From the NCBI RefSeq assembly GCF_002351485.1, contig NZ_NWMW01000001.1, positions 434,001 to 498,000 on the forward strand: a stretch of 64,000 nucleotides of DNA. The letters run 5' to 3'. The position numbers and the translations under genes were made by a program. The first letter of the stretch is position 1. Each line of letters opens with the position of its first letter. Below are positions 8,236 through 17,465 of the stretch, in pieces. Source of the DNA: Sphingomonas spermidinifaciens (GTDB lineage Bacteria; Pseudomonadota; Alphaproteobacteria; Sphingomonadales; Sphingomonadaceae). A model generated the notes under the pieces. The model saw only the letters and a list, made by a program, of their open reading frames with translations, ran no database searches and was not told where the DNA came from.

Positions 8236-10685
8236 AGACCCTGACCGCCGCTGTCGCCGCGCTGCTCGCCTCGACCAGCGCCTATGCTCAGACCTCGCCC
8301 ACCGGCGACGCCGCCGCCAACCCGGCACAGCAGACGCCCGTCGCCGATCCCGCCGCGCAGGACGATCCCGCCGACATCATCGTCACCGCGCAGAAGCGCG
8401 AACAGAGCCTGCAGGACGTCAGCGCCGCGGTCACCGCGATCGGCGCCGACCGCCTCGCCACCAGCCAGGTCGCGAACCTCCAGGACCTTCAGACGATCGT
8501 CCCGTCGGTCAATTTCGGGAGCGATTTCAACCAGGCAAAGATCTTCATCCGCGGTGTCGGCGCCAATACCTCGACGACCGGGAGCTCCACCGGCGTCGCG
8601 CTGCATGTCGACGGCGTCTATATCGCCCGCGCCGAGGCGCAGCTCACCTCGCTTTTCGACCTCGAGCGGGTCGAGGTGCTGCGCGGGCCGCAGGGCACAC
8701 TTTATGGCCGCAACGCCGTTGGTGGCTCGGTCAACCTCATCACTGCCAAGCCGACCGCGACGTTCGAGGGTTATGCGCGGCTCACCTACGGCAACTACAA
8801 CCAGATCTTCGCCGAGACGGCGATCAGCGGGCCGATCACCGACTGGCTGCGCGCCCGCGTCGCCGTCCGCACCGAGAATCGAGACGGCTTCGGCGAGAAT
8901 CCGGTAACGGGCCGCGACGTCGACGACCTCAAGCGGCGGATGGCCCGCGCGCAATTCGACCTCGACCTCGGCAGCCGGGCCAGCTTCCTCCTGTCGGGCG
9001 AGTATTTCCGTCAGGACGACTCCTCGGGCGCGATCCACTATCTGCGCGCCTCCTTCCCCGGCGTGGCGCGCCTCGCTCCGCTCGGCGTCGGCGGCTATGC
9101 GGTGCGCCCGCGCGATCTCGCGACCGAGAGCCAGGTGGGCACCGACACCGAAACCTGGGCAGTGACCGGCACCTTTCGCTGGGACCTGAGCGAAGAGATC
9201 GGCATCACCAACATCACGAACTACCGCCAGTTCAGGAGCTCGCTGTTCCAGGACCTCGACCTGTCGGCGGTGATCAACAGCCTCGCCACCAATGGTCAGG
9301 CGACGACCAATCAGGAGCGCCGGATCGATTCGCGCCAGTTCAGCAACGAGCTGCAACTCAACTACACCGGCGATCTCGGCAGCCTCGTGCTCGGCGCCTT
9401 CTACTTTCACGAGCGGCAGCGGCCGATCGACAATGTCGGGCTTGCGCCGCGCAACGGCCAGCTGAGCAACATCGCCGTGCTTCAGGCCGCGGGCATCAGC
9501 CTCGACGAGGCGTTCGGCTTGTGCGGCTACGGCCCCGGCACCCTCGCCAACGGCAACCTCATCGCGCCCAAGCGCGTCTGCACCAGGTCGAACCTCGGCA
9601 CTCGCGCGTTCGCCGTCTTCGGCCAGGCCAACATCGCCCTCGGCAACCTGTTCGGCGGCGGGCTCGACGGCCTCTCGCTCAAGCTCGGCGGTCGATACAG
9701 CGCCGAGACGGCGTCGTCGGAAAACCCCTCGATCGTCATCACACGCAACGGCCTTGGCCCGGTCCTGCGCTTCACTGCCGACCAGACGCGCCGTCAGCGC
9801 ACCTTCCGCGACTTCACGCCTGAGGTCGGCCTGGAATGGAAGGTCAATCCCGACCTGCTCCTTTATTACACCTATTCGGAGGGCTTTAAGGCTGGCTCGG
9901 GTGAAAACGCCTCGGGCAGCCGCACGATCGTCGATCCTGAGACGATCCAGAATCACGAAGCGGGCGTGAAGGCGACGCTCGCGCCGGGCTATACCTTCAA
10001 CCTCGCGGCCTACACCTACACCCTCGACGGACTTCAGCTCAACAAGACGATCGCGGGCGGTCCGACAGGTTACACTACGATCTTCGAAAATGCCGCGAGC
10101 ACCGAAGCGAAGGGTATCGAGGCGGAGGCCTTTATTCGTCCCGCCCCCAACCTGCGCTTCTCGGGCGCGGTGTCCTATACCGACGCGACGTTCGAGGATT
10201 ACGTGACGCTCGACCCGCTCAACCCGGCGAACGTGGCGACACCGGGCGCGCCCGCCTACAACCCCGTCACCAATCCCGATCCGACCGCGTTTGGCGCGCC
10301 GGGGAGCGGCAACATCCAGCTGGCCGACAACCGCACGCGCAACACCCCCGAATGGGCGTGGAACGTGCACGGCGAGTGGGACGTGCCGGGCGGCGAGCAG
10401 TATCTGAACGGCAAGCTCACCGCGATGGCCGACGTGTCCTACAAGAGCCGCATCTATTTCACCGAGTTCGAGCGCGAGATCGAGAGCTCGCGCAGCTACA
10501 CGATGGTCGATGGCTGGCTCAGCTATCTGACGATGGAGGGCAAGCTGAAGGTCGATCTGTTCGTCAAGAACGCCTTCGATACTTTCCGCCCCTCCTCTAC
10601 CTTCGCGCTGGCCACGGGACGACTGATCGGCGTCACCTGGCTGCCGCCGCGCACCTATGGCATCGCGATCGGCTACAACTTCTGA
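8232..10685 (+). CDS. TonB-dependent receptor
   Basis: An 817-residue outer-membrane receptor. A signal peptide (MKTLTAAVAALLASTSAYAQ) is followed by a TonB-box-like segment DDPADIIVTAQKREQSLQDV, the plug (FIRGVGANTSTT, VEVLRGPQGTLYGRNAVGG) and a long beta-barrel ending in the aromatic GIAIGYNF. Such receptors import scarce ligands using energy from TonB-ExbBD. Its ATG overlaps the decarboxylase stop (ATGA at 8232-8235), which strongly suggests that the ligand is a precursor of that enzyme's substrate, possibly an aromatic compound. The ligand cannot be read from sequence. Confidence 0.92.
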   Translation: MKTLTAAVAALLASTSAYAQTSPTGDAAANPAQQTPVADPAAQDDPADIIVTAQKREQSLQDVSAAVTAIGADRLATSQVANLQDLQTIVPSVNFGSDFNQAKIFIRGVGANTSTTGSSTGVALHVDGVYIARAEAQLTSLFDLERVEVLRGPQGTLYGRNAVGGSVNLITAKPTATFEGYARLTYGNYNQIFAETAISGPITDWLRARVAVRTENRDGFGENPVTGRDVDDLKRRMARAQFDLDLGSRASFLLSGEYFRQDDSSGAIHYLRASFPGVARLAPLGVGGYAVRPRDLATESQVGTDTETWAVTGTFRWDLSEEIGITNITNYRQFRSSLFQDLDLSAVINSLATNGQATTNQERRIDSRQFSNELQLNYTGDLGSLVLGAFYFHERQRPIDNVGLAPRNGQLSNIAVLQAAGISLDEAFGLCGYGPGTLANGNLIAPKRVCTRSNLGTRAFAVFGQANIALGNLFGGGLDGLSLKLGGRYSAETASSENPSIVITRNGLGPVLRFTADQTRRQRTFRDFTPEVGLEWKVNPDLLLYYTYSEGFKAGSGENASGSRTIVDPETIQNHEAGVKATLAPGYTFNLAAYTYTLDGLQLNKTIAGGPTGYTTIFENAASTEAKGIEAEAFIRPAPNLRFSGAVSYTDATFEDYVTLDPLNPANVATPGAPAYNPVTNPDPTAFGAPGSGNIQLADNRTRNTPEWAWNVHGEWDVPGGEQYLNGKLTAMADVSYKSRIYFTEFEREIESSRSYTMVDGWLSYLTMEGKLKVDLFVKNAFDTFRPSSTFALATGRLIGVTWLPPRTYGIAIGYNF

Positions 10686-10696
10686 AGGAGAACGGC

Positions 10697-11101
10697 ATGG
10701 AGCTGACCGAAGAGGAACGCCGCAGCATCGAATGGGACTGCACGCGGCTGGTCAGCCTCTATGCCACGCTCAATGACGAAGGGCGCTGGGCCGAGGTGGC
10801 GGCGCTCTATGCCGAGGATGGCGTCATGACGCGCCCGACCGCGCCCGATGTCCCGATCGAGGGGCGCGCGGCAGTCCTGGCGTCGTTCGAGGGGCGGCCG
10901 CCGCGCGTCACCCGCCATATCTGCTCGAACATCGTCATCGACGTCGAGGACGCCGACCACGCATCGGGGGCGAGCGTCATGCTGCTCTTCACCGCCTTCG
11001 GCCCGCCGCTCGTCGGCAATTTCGACGACCGCTTCGTCCGCACGGGCGAGGGATGGCGCTTCGCTGAGCGGCGCGGTTCGCTCACCTTCGCGCCCTCGTG
11101 A
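10697..11101 (+). CDS. SnoaL-like / nuclear transport factor 2-fold protein
   Basis: A 134-residue protein of the NTF2-like fold, with the pattern LVSLYATLNDEGRWAEVAALYAEDGVMTRP, an early helix bundle followed by the cone-forming strands and a C-terminal GEGWRFAERRGSL. The ribosome-binding site AAGGAG (10685-10690) decides the start. Members include isomerases, dehydratases, hydroxylase small subunits and ligand binders. Position 11 bp after the TonB receptor puts it in the same operon, so it may act on an intermediate of that pathway. The exact reaction is unknown. Confidence 0.75.
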   Translation: MELTEEERRSIEWDCTRLVSLYATLNDEGRWAEVAALYAEDGVMTRPTAPDVPIEGRAAVLASFEGRPPRVTRHICSNIVIDVEDADHASGASVMLLFTAFGPPLVGNFDDRFVRTGEGWRFAERRGSLTFAPS

Positions 11102-11124
11102 TCGGCGCGCTATAGCCCGCGATC

Positions 11125-11877
11125 ATGGCCGATTCGCCGCCCCCCATCGCGACCGTCAAATCGGCGATGCGCACGCTCGACATCCTCGAATACGTCGTCG
11201 CGCACGGTCGCCCGCTGGTGGCGCAGGAGATCGCCGGTGCGCTGCTGATCCCGGTCTCAAGCCTGTCCTACCTGCTCACCACGCTGGTCGAACGCGGCTA
11301 TCTGGTGCGCGAGGGGCGGCGTTATTTGGCGGGGCCGCGGCTGGAGCGACTGCATGCGCGAGCGCCGGGCTTTTCGCTGGCCGAGCGCGCCGCACCGCTG
11401 GTGCGTGCGCTGCGCGTCCAGCTCAACGAGACGGCCTCCTTCTTCGTCCGCCGCGAATGGGAGTGCGAGGCGGTGGTTACCGAGACCAGCGACCATGCGC
11501 TCCGCTATGCCGTGCAGACCGGCCGCCGCGTGCCGCTCCACGGCTTCGCCGCGGGCAAGGCGCTGCTCTCCGCCCTGCCGGAGGACGAGCTCGAACGCTA
11601 TTTCGCCGAAACCGAGCGGGTGCGGTTCACGCCCACCACCATCTGTTCGGAGGCAGGGCTGCGGGCCGAGATCTTCGCGATCCGCCAGACCGGCTTTGCG
11701 CACACGCGCGAGGAGCATACGCCCGGCATCCACGGCGTCGCCCGGCTGGCGATGGTCGATGACGAGCCGATAGGCGCTTTCAGCTTCGCCATTCCCATCG
11801 TTCGCTACGACGAGGCAAGCGAGGCGAAGGCGGCAGCGTTGCTCCAGCGCATCACCGATCTGATCGCGGCGAGTTGA
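11125..11877 (+). CDS. IclR family transcriptional regulator
   Basis: A 250-residue regulator. The N-terminal winged helix-turn-helix is in AMRTLDILEYVVAHGRPLVA and LIPVSSLSYLLTTLVERGYL; the C-terminal IclR effector domain shows VPLHGFAAGKALLSALP and the closing GAFSFAIPIVRY. IclR proteins usually control degradation of aromatic or small carbon compounds by binding the pathway inducer. It is 23 bp after the SnoaL-like gene on the same strand and is the obvious candidate to control the decarboxylase-receptor operon. Confidence 0.92.
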   Translation: MADSPPPIATVKSAMRTLDILEYVVAHGRPLVAQEIAGALLIPVSSLSYLLTTLVERGYLVREGRRYLAGPRLERLHARAPGFSLAERAAPLVRALRVQLNETASFFVRREWECEAVVTETSDHALRYAVQTGRRVPLHGFAAGKALLSALPEDELERYFAETERVRFTPTTICSEAGLRAEIFAIRQTGFAHTREEHTPGIHGVARLAMVDDEPIGAFSFAIPIVRYDEASEAKAAALLQRITDLIAAS

Positions 11878-11925
11878 TCGCCAATCTGCTAGGATGCTGC
11901 GACGAAGCGCGCTAGGCGTGCGGCC

Positions 11926-13116
11926 GTGCGTTGGAACCTCCCCCTTTTGGCGCTCGCCACACTGTCCGCACCCGCGTCGACGGGCACGCCGCGCAAGGCA
12001 GTCGAACCGCTGCTCGCTCGAGACGCTGAGACGCGCTGGGTTTCCTTCGACTTCACCCCCGGCAATCAGATCCGCTTTGCGATGGACGTGGGCGGTACCC
12101 GCGCCAGCGCGATCCTCGACACCGGCGTCAGCACAAGCGTGGCCTCGCGCGCCTTTGCAGGCCGGGCAGGGCTACGACTGGAGCCGACCCGCGGCGAGCG
12201 TGCAGATGCGATCGGCGGCGCGGTGGCGCTCGGCTGGACGCAGGTCGAGCGGCTGACGCTGGGCGGCCTGACACAGGCGCGGGCGCGGCTGGCGGTGGTC
12301 GATCTGTCAGCGGTCGCAACCGGCGGGACCGAACCCGTCGATCTCTTGATCGGTAGCGACCTGCTCGCCTGCTGCGCGCTCGACATCGACTATGCCGCGC
12401 GCCGCTTTCGCCTGCTGCCAAGCGGCCGGCTGCCCTATGACGGCCCGCGGGCACCGCTGACGCGCCTGCCCCGCACCGGGGTCTTTGCGACCGCCGCGAC
12501 GATCGGCGGGCGGCAGGTGCGGCCGATCATCGTCGATACCGGCGACGGCGCGTCACTAACGCTGTCGCGCGCCGGCTGGACGGGGCTGCGCGCCCGGCCG
12601 CGGGCGATCACCAGCGCCGTCGCCTTCGGCCTGGGCGGTGCGATCGAGACCGATATGGCGGTGCTGCCCGCGGTACGCTTCGGCACGCTCGCCCCCGTGG
12701 CGATCGAGACGCGCATCGAGCCGGCCGGCGGTTTCTCGGATCAGACAGGCACGATCGGACGCCTCGGCAATGGCCTGTTCCAGCGCTATCGGGTGCTGAT
12801 GGACGCCAAGGCCGGTCACATGATCCTGTCGCCGACCGCGGCGGCGAAGGAGGCGCCGCTACGCTCCACCAGCGGCCTGCTGGTCGGCTATGACAGCGGC
12901 CGGCTTAGCGTCCTCCACGTCATGCGTGGCAGCCCCGCCGCCGCCGCGGGATGGAAGCCGCGCGAGCAAATCTGCACCGTCAACGGCGCGCCCGTCCCGC
13001 CTCCCTCTGGCGGCAGTGTCGATACGAGCTGGTCGGCGGGGACGCCCGGCCGCACCATCGTCTTCGGCATGTGCGACGGGACCGAGCGGCGGCTGACGCT
13101 CAAGCGCTTCTACTGA
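11926..13116 (+). CDS. Retropepsin-like aspartyl protease with PDZ domain
   Basis: A 396-residue protein starting at GTG 11926 with a putative signal peptide (MRWNLPLLALATLSAPAS). It contains two retropepsin-like halves, each with an aspartyl-protease triplet: AILDTGVST (DTG 65-67) and IIVDTGDGAS (DTG 204-206). A C-terminal PDZ-like region (about 310-390) includes LHVMRGSPAAAAGWKPREQI. Two DTG motifs in one chain could form a pepsin-like intramolecular dimer. A periplasmic or cell-envelope location is likely. The substrate is unknown. It ends 1 bp before the next gene. Confidence 0.8.
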   Translation: MRWNLPLLALATLSAPASTGTPRKAVEPLLARDAETRWVSFDFTPGNQIRFAMDVGGTRASAILDTGVSTSVASRAFAGRAGLRLEPTRGERADAIGGAVALGWTQVERLTLGGLTQARARLAVVDLSAVATGGTEPVDLLIGSDLLACCALDIDYAARRFRLLPSGRLPYDGPRAPLTRLPRTGVFATAATIGGRQVRPIIVDTGDGASLTLSRAGWTGLRARPRAITSAVAFGLGGAIETDMAVLPAVRFGTLAPVAIETRIEPAGGFSDQTGTIGRLGNGLFQRYRVLMDAKAGHMILSPTAAAKEAPLRSTSGLLVGYDSGRLSVLHVMRGSPAAAAGWKPREQICTVNGAPVPPPSGGSVDTSWSAGTPGRTIVFGMCDGTERRLTLKRFY

Positions 13117-13117
13117 C

Positions 13118-14587
13118 GTGACCGCCCTGCCGACCTGGACGCGAGCCGCGGCTCCGCTGATCGCGCTCACGCTGGCGGCGCTGGCGCTGCGCGCCTGGGA
13201 TTTCGGCAATCCGGTCATCCATATCGACGAGCAATTCTACCTCCTCGTCGGCCGGCGGATGTGGGACGGTGCGGTGCCGTTCGTCGACATCTGGGACCGT
13301 AAGCCCGTCGGCCTCTTCCTCATCTATGCGATGGCGGCGGCATTCCCGGGCGACGGCATCCTGGCCTATCAGCTGATGGCCACCGCCGCCGCGATCGCCA
13401 CCGCAGCGGTTGTGCGCGTCGCGGCGCTCAGGATCGGCGCGCGCGAAAACGGCGCGCTGCTCGCTGCGCTCGCCTATCTTCTGTGGCTGCCGATGCTGGG
13501 AGGGCGCGGCGGGCAGGCGCCGGTCTTCTACAACCTTCTCATCGCACTCGGCGTGTTGTGGACCCTTGCCCTGCCCGCCCGTGCCGCAAGGAACGATCGT
13601 GAGGCGATCCTGCGCTCCGGCCTGATCGCCTGCCTGCTTGCAGGGATCGCGATCCAGCTCAAGTACACCGCCGCGGTTGAGGGGGCGTTCATCGGCCTCG
13701 CGCACCTGTGGTGGCTGCGACGCGCGGGTGCGGGCTGGCGCGGAACGACGGCCGCCGCCGTCGCGTGGGCGCTGGCGGGGCTCACGCCGACCGCGATCGC
13801 CTGTGGCGCCTATGCGGCGATGGGCCCGGCCGCGGCCAAGGCGTTCTGGTTCGCCAATTTCAGTTCGATCTTCCTTCGTCCCCCCTATCCGCCGGACGAA
13901 CTGGCGATGCGCCTGCTGGGAATCGCCGCGCAGCTGTCGCCGCTGATCGCCTGCACGCTGCTCGGCTGGCGGCTGCGGCGGCGGCCAACGCCCGCGCCGC
14001 TCGGCCTCGCTTATGCCTGGCTGATCGCGGCTCTGTTCGGCTTCGCGGCGATCGGCACCTTCTTCGATCATTATGCGCTGCCGCTGGTCGCACCGCTGGC
14101 GCTCCTTTCGGCGACCACCTTCGGTCGGCGTCCGCGTGCGGCAGTGGGCGCGCTGGGGCTTGGCCTGCTGCTGTTCCTCGCCGAGCGCGCCTTCGTGCCC
14201 GACGACGGCCCCGGCGCGCGTGAGACGGCGCGGCTCGTCCGGCTCAACGCACGCGGCGAATGCCCTTATGTGTTCATCGGCGACACCATCACCTATCACC
14301 TGTCAGGCAGCTGCCTGCCAACCGCCTACGCCTTTCCCAACCTCCTCGCCTATTCGACCGAGCAGGGCGCGACGGGCATCGATGAGGCGGCCGAGGTGCG
14401 CCGCATCCTCGCTGTGCGGCCGCCGGTTATCGTCAGCTCGACGCGCACGCTGACGATCTGGAACCCGGCGAGCCTTGCTGCGGTCAAGGCGGCGATGCGG
14501 CGGGATTATCGCCGCGTCTGGACGACGCCGCGGAACGGCTGGCGGACCGTCCTCTACCTTCGAAACGATCTGAGCTTTCGCCGCTAG
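13118..14587 (+). CDS. GT-C glycosyltransferase, ArnT/PMT-like membrane protein
   Basis: A 489-residue polytopic protein with about ten hydrophobic helices. The N-terminal loop carries HIDEQFYLLVGRRMWDG and DIWDRKPVGLF, resembling the acidic first-loop motif (D/E near the membrane, then a K-P motif) of ArnT and dolichyl-phosphate-mannose mannosyltransferases (family 39/83). These use polyprenyl-phosphate sugars to glycosylate lipid or protein on the periplasmic side. The start is GTG at 13118, 1 bp after the preceding stop. Donor and acceptor are unknown. Its 3' end overlaps the convergent modA gene by 4 bp. Confidence 0.8.
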   Translation: MTALPTWTRAAAPLIALTLAALALRAWDFGNPVIHIDEQFYLLVGRRMWDGAVPFVDIWDRKPVGLFLIYAMAAAFPGDGILAYQLMATAAAIATAAVVRVAALRIGARENGALLAALAYLLWLPMLGGRGGQAPVFYNLLIALGVLWTLALPARAARNDREAILRSGLIACLLAGIAIQLKYTAAVEGAFIGLAHLWWLRRAGAGWRGTTAAAVAWALAGLTPTAIACGAYAAMGPAAAKAFWFANFSSIFLRPPYPPDELAMRLLGIAAQLSPLIACTLLGWRLRRRPTPAPLGLAYAWLIAALFGFAAIGTFFDHYALPLVAPLALLSATTFGRRPRAAVGALGLGLLLFLAERAFVPDDGPGARETARLVRLNARGECPYVFIGDTITYHLSGSCLPTAYAFPNLLAYSTEQGATGIDEAAEVRRILAVRPPVIVSSTRTLTIWNPASLAAVKAAMRRDYRRVWTTPRNGWRTVLYLRNDLSFRR

Positions 14588-15360
14588 GGCGCCGTGAAAC
14601 CATAGCGTTTGAAGATCGCCTGTCCTCGCCGGCTCAGCAGGAAGCGGCGAAAGGCCTCGCCGCCCGGGTCGCGCGATCGGGCAAGCCGGGCGATCGGGTA
14701 GCGGATCGGCGGATGGCTCGCGGCCGGGAACACCCCGACCACACGCACGCCGCGCGCAGCCCGCGCATCGGTGGCGTAGACGATGCCAAGCGCCGCCGCG
14801 CCGCGCTCGACCAGCGCCAGCGCGGCGCGGACATTCTCGGCGCGCGCCACTCTCCCGGCGACGCCGCGCCAAGCGCCCAACCGCTCGAGGGCCGCCTTGC
14901 CATAGCGGCCGGCAGGCACCGCATCGGGATCGGCCATCGCAAGCCGCCCCTTGCCGAGTGTGCGACCCAGGTCGAGCCCCGGTCGGATCACGACCCGCGC
15001 CCGGCTCGTAACCGGCGCCACCAGCACCAGCCGGTTGCCAGCCAGGTTTGCGCGCGTGCGCGGCACGATCAGGCCGCGCCGCTCGATATCGCCCATCCAG
15101 GGTTCGTCGGCCGACACGAACAGGTCCGCGGGTGCGCCCGCCGCGATCTGCCGCGCCAGGGCCGAGGAGGCGGCATAGGACAGGATCGGGCGGGGCCGCC
15201 CCGGCCCGGCATAACGATCCGCCGCCGCGTCGAGCGCATCCTGCATGCTCGCTGCCGCCAATACCAGCGGGCCGCGCTGCGCAAAGGCAGGGGTTGCCCC
15301 CAGCGCAAGCGCGAGGGCAGCCAGAATCAGGCGACGAGCCGGCAGTCGATCTCGGCTCAA
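14584..15360 (-). CDS. modA: Molybdate ABC transporter substrate-binding protein
   Basis: A 258-residue periplasmic binding protein with a signal peptide ending ATPAFAQ. Family motifs include LVLAAASMQDALDA, GAPADLFVSADEPWM, RLAMADPDAVPAGRYGKAALE and GIVYATDA. ModA binds molybdate (or tungstate) and delivers it to ModBC. No modB or modC lies downstream, where the convergent glycosyltransferase gene begins, so this copy is orphaned or works with a transporter elsewhere. Its ATG overlaps the phasin stop by 4 bp. Confidence 0.9.
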   Translation of the reverse strand: MSRDRLPARRLILAALALALGATPAFAQRGPLVLAAASMQDALDAAADRYAGPGRPRPILSYAASSALARQIAAGAPADLFVSADEPWMGDIERRGLIVPRTRANLAGNRLVLVAPVTSRARVVIRPGLDLGRTLGKGRLAMADPDAVPAGRYGKAALERLGAWRGVAGRVARAENVRAALALVERGAAALGIVYATDARAARGVRVVGVFPAASHPPIRYPIARLARSRDPGGEAFRRFLLSRRGQAIFKRYGFTAP

Positions 15361-15707
15361 CGGCGACCTGTCATCTGGCCCATCGCGTTGCGGCCAAACT
15401 CGGCAATCAGTTCGCCGATTTCGCGCACCTGCGCGACCGACCGGCTACCCTGTTCGCGCAGATAATCCGACTGGATGCGCATCACGTCGCTCAGGTCGTT
15501 CGCCTGTGCCGCGGCGCGCATCGCCTGGAACGCCTCGCGCGTGTTCGTCTCCGCCTGATCGAGCATCTTGAGGCCGAGCTGCGATCCGGCGTCCGCCATC
15601 GTCTCGCCGGCTGCCTTCATCCGCTCGCCAGCGGCCTCGAATTGGCTGGCGCCGGCCTGCGCCGCGCTGCTCGCCTGATCGATCGCTTCATTGGGGTTCT
15701 TCGCCAT
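15357..15707 (-). CDS. Phasin family protein
   Basis: A 116-residue, helical, alanine-rich protein with the phasin pattern NTREAFQAMRAAAQANDLSD and QSDYLREQGSRSVAQVREIG. Phasins coat polyhydroxyalkanoate granules. The start at 15707 (MAKNPNEAID) has a GGGAG ribosome-binding site about nine bases upstream; an in-frame extension to 15761 lacks one. A phbB gene lies at 39.6-40.3 kb, agreeing with polymer synthesis in this organism. The 4-bp overlap with modA is odd because the functions are unrelated. Confidence 0.85.
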   Translation of the reverse strand: MAKNPNEAIDQASSAAQAGASQFEAAGERMKAAGETMADAGSQLGLKMLDQAETNTREAFQAMRAAAQANDLSDVMRIQSDYLREQGSRSVAQVREIGELIAEFGRNAMGQMTGRR

Positions 15708-15808
15708 GATCGTCGCTCCCGTTGCTGTCGGCTCGACGCCCGAACGGGAGGCTTGTTCCACAAGCCTTGGTGCCGGACGAGCCTGATTCGCCCGCCCGGC
15801 CCCATGAG

Positions 15809-17401
15809 TCAGAGGATGACGTCGGACTGCGTCAGCTGGCCGTTCACCTGCAGCGAGAAATCGGCCACCCGGTCGCCGTTGACGTCGAGGGTCAGCGTCG
15901 TGAACCCCGTTGTCGCATTGTAGGCGAGCCGCGCCTCGCCGCCGGCGCCGGTGAAGGCGCCGACCACGCTGAACGCCTGGTCGCCCGACACCGCCGTGCG
16001 CGCGTCGATTGCCGACAGATCGATCCGGTCGCTGCCCCGCGTGAAGTCGAGGATCTGGTCCGCCGCGCTCACCAGCGAATCCGACAGCTGGTCGTAGACG
16101 AAGCGGTCCGCCCCTGCCCCGCCATAGAGCTGGTCGGCGCCGCCATTGCCGTCGATCACGTCGTTGCCGCCATTGCCGCGGATCACATTGACCACGTCGT
16201 TGCCGATGATGATATCGGCGCCCGACCCGCCACTGGCATTCTCGATCGTCACGCCGCGGGCGATCGCGACATTCCCGGTCAGCCCGCCGACGTTCGAGAA
16301 GTTGCCGTCGTTGAGGTCGATGCGCTGCGCCTGGCTATAGCCCGAGAAGTTGAGCGTGTCGTTGCCGCCCGCATCCCAGACAGCGAAGATCACCGGGCTC
16401 GACGACGATGTCGCCGAATAGAAGTCGCGGCCGGTGTTCGACGAAAAGCCATAGACCGTGTCACCCGTTCGCGTGGCGAGATTGGCGCCATAAAGCCGCT
16501 GGATCGCAGCAATGTCGTCGAGCAGCGGCGCGGCGGCATAATAGCCGCCATTGTTGCCACCGGTGTTGCTTTCCGACCAGTAGCTCATCAGCGAATACTG
16601 ACGCGTATCCTCGTAATAGAGCGCGCTGTTCGCATAGGTGGGCGATCCGTTGCCGGCATTGTAATCGCCCGGATGGCCGAGGCCGAGAGCGTGGCCGATC
16701 TCGTGCGTCAGCACCTGCCGCCCGTAGTTGAGGTTGGCGGGCGCGCGATTGTAGCTCAGCGAGCTGTTGTACCAGCTGTCGCCGCCCACCCCGTTGCCCG
16801 GATAATAGGCGAACGCCGCCGCGCCCGAGGCGCCCGACGAATAATTGCCGAACAGCATCTGCGCGTTGTTGCTGTACGCGCCCGACCCGCTCGTCCCGCT
16901 GCCGACGCGCTGGAAGGTCAGGTTGGCGACGTCGGACCAGCTTTGCAGCGATAGCAACGTCTGGTTGATCTGCGTCGCGTTGAAGACCGAGAAGCCCGCG
17001 GTCCCGTTGGGCATCGATGCCGGCGCGCTCGCGCGAAAGGCAAAGGTGATCGTCGCTGGGTCCCCCAGCGCGCCGGTGCCCGACCCGTTCCACGTCGTGT
17101 TGGCGCGACCGATCTGCGCCGCCGCCTCGTCGATGGTGAAGCTCTGCTTGCCGTTGCTGCCCGACCCGCCGCGATCGTCGAGGTTGAGCGCCGCCAGCGA
17201 TCCGCCATCGCCGCCACCGCCGCGCCCCGGCCGGCTCGGCTCGACGAACCCGTCGCAGCCACACCCGCAGCCGCCCTGTGCGGCAAGCGCGTCGGAATGA
17301 CCCGCGGGCATCGCCGCCAGGGTCGTCGAGAAGGCATTCAGGAGGTAGGACTGGTCGGTGCCCAGATCCTCCGCAAACTGAAGATGCGACAACGGCTTCA
17401 T
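15809..17401 (-). CDS. Serralysin-type zinc metalloprotease (M10B) with RTX repeats
   Basis: A 530-residue extracellular protease. The metzincin zinc motif is [11 protein letters not shown] (H233, E234, H237, H243) and the Met-turn is SLMSYWS (M272), with Y274 as zinc-coordinating tyrosine. Four calcium-binding RTX nonapeptides ([36 protein letters not shown], residues 391-435) precede a serralysin C-terminal domain ending in TQSDVIL, consistent with type I secretion. There is no N-terminal signal peptide, as expected. Unusually, the propeptide has a cysteine cluster, GGCGCGCD (C45, C47, C49). No type I exporter is present in the window. It is divergent from an inhibitor gene. Confidence 0.95.
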   Translation of the reverse strand: MKPLSHLQFAEDLGTDQSYLLNAFSTTLAAMPAGHSDALAAQGGCGCGCDGFVEPSRPGRGGGGDGGSLAALNLDDRGGSGSNGKQSFTIDEAAAQIGRANTTWNGSGTGALGDPATITFAFRASAPASMPNGTAGFSVFNATQINQTLLSLQSWSDVANLTFQRVGSGTSGSGAYSNNAQMLFGNYSSGASGAAAFAYYPGNGVGGDSWYNSSLSYNRAPANLNYGRQVLTHEIGHALGLGHPGDYNAGNGSPTYANSALYYEDTRQYSLMSYWSESNTGGNNGGYYAAAPLLDDIAAIQRLYGANLATRTGDTVYGFSSNTGRDFYSATSSSSPVIFAVWDAGGNDTLNFSGYSQAQRIDLNDGNFSNVGGLTGNVAIARGVTIENASGGSGADIIIGNDVVNVIRGNGGNDVIDGNGGADQLYGGAGADRFVYDQLSDSLVSAADQILDFTRGSDRIDLSAIDARTAVSGDQAFSVVGAFTGAGGEARLAYNATTGFTTLTLDVNGDRVADFSLQVNGQLTQSDVIL

Positions 17402-17465
17402 GTACGAAACTCCCCTTCACCCGACCGGCCGCCCCATCGCTGACCGATCCCGCCACGGCGAGGGC

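Noticed and set aside
7983..10370. 795-codon minus-strand frame opposite the decarboxylase and TonB receptor
   Set aside because: The plus strand encodes full-length conserved proteins with ribosome-binding sites and signal peptide; the antisense frame shows only composition-driven residues.
17400..17465. Longer inhibitor start that overlaps the protease gene
   Set aside because: The ATG at 17466 gives a proper signal peptide; the extension adds residues with no export features and overlaps the divergent protease start.
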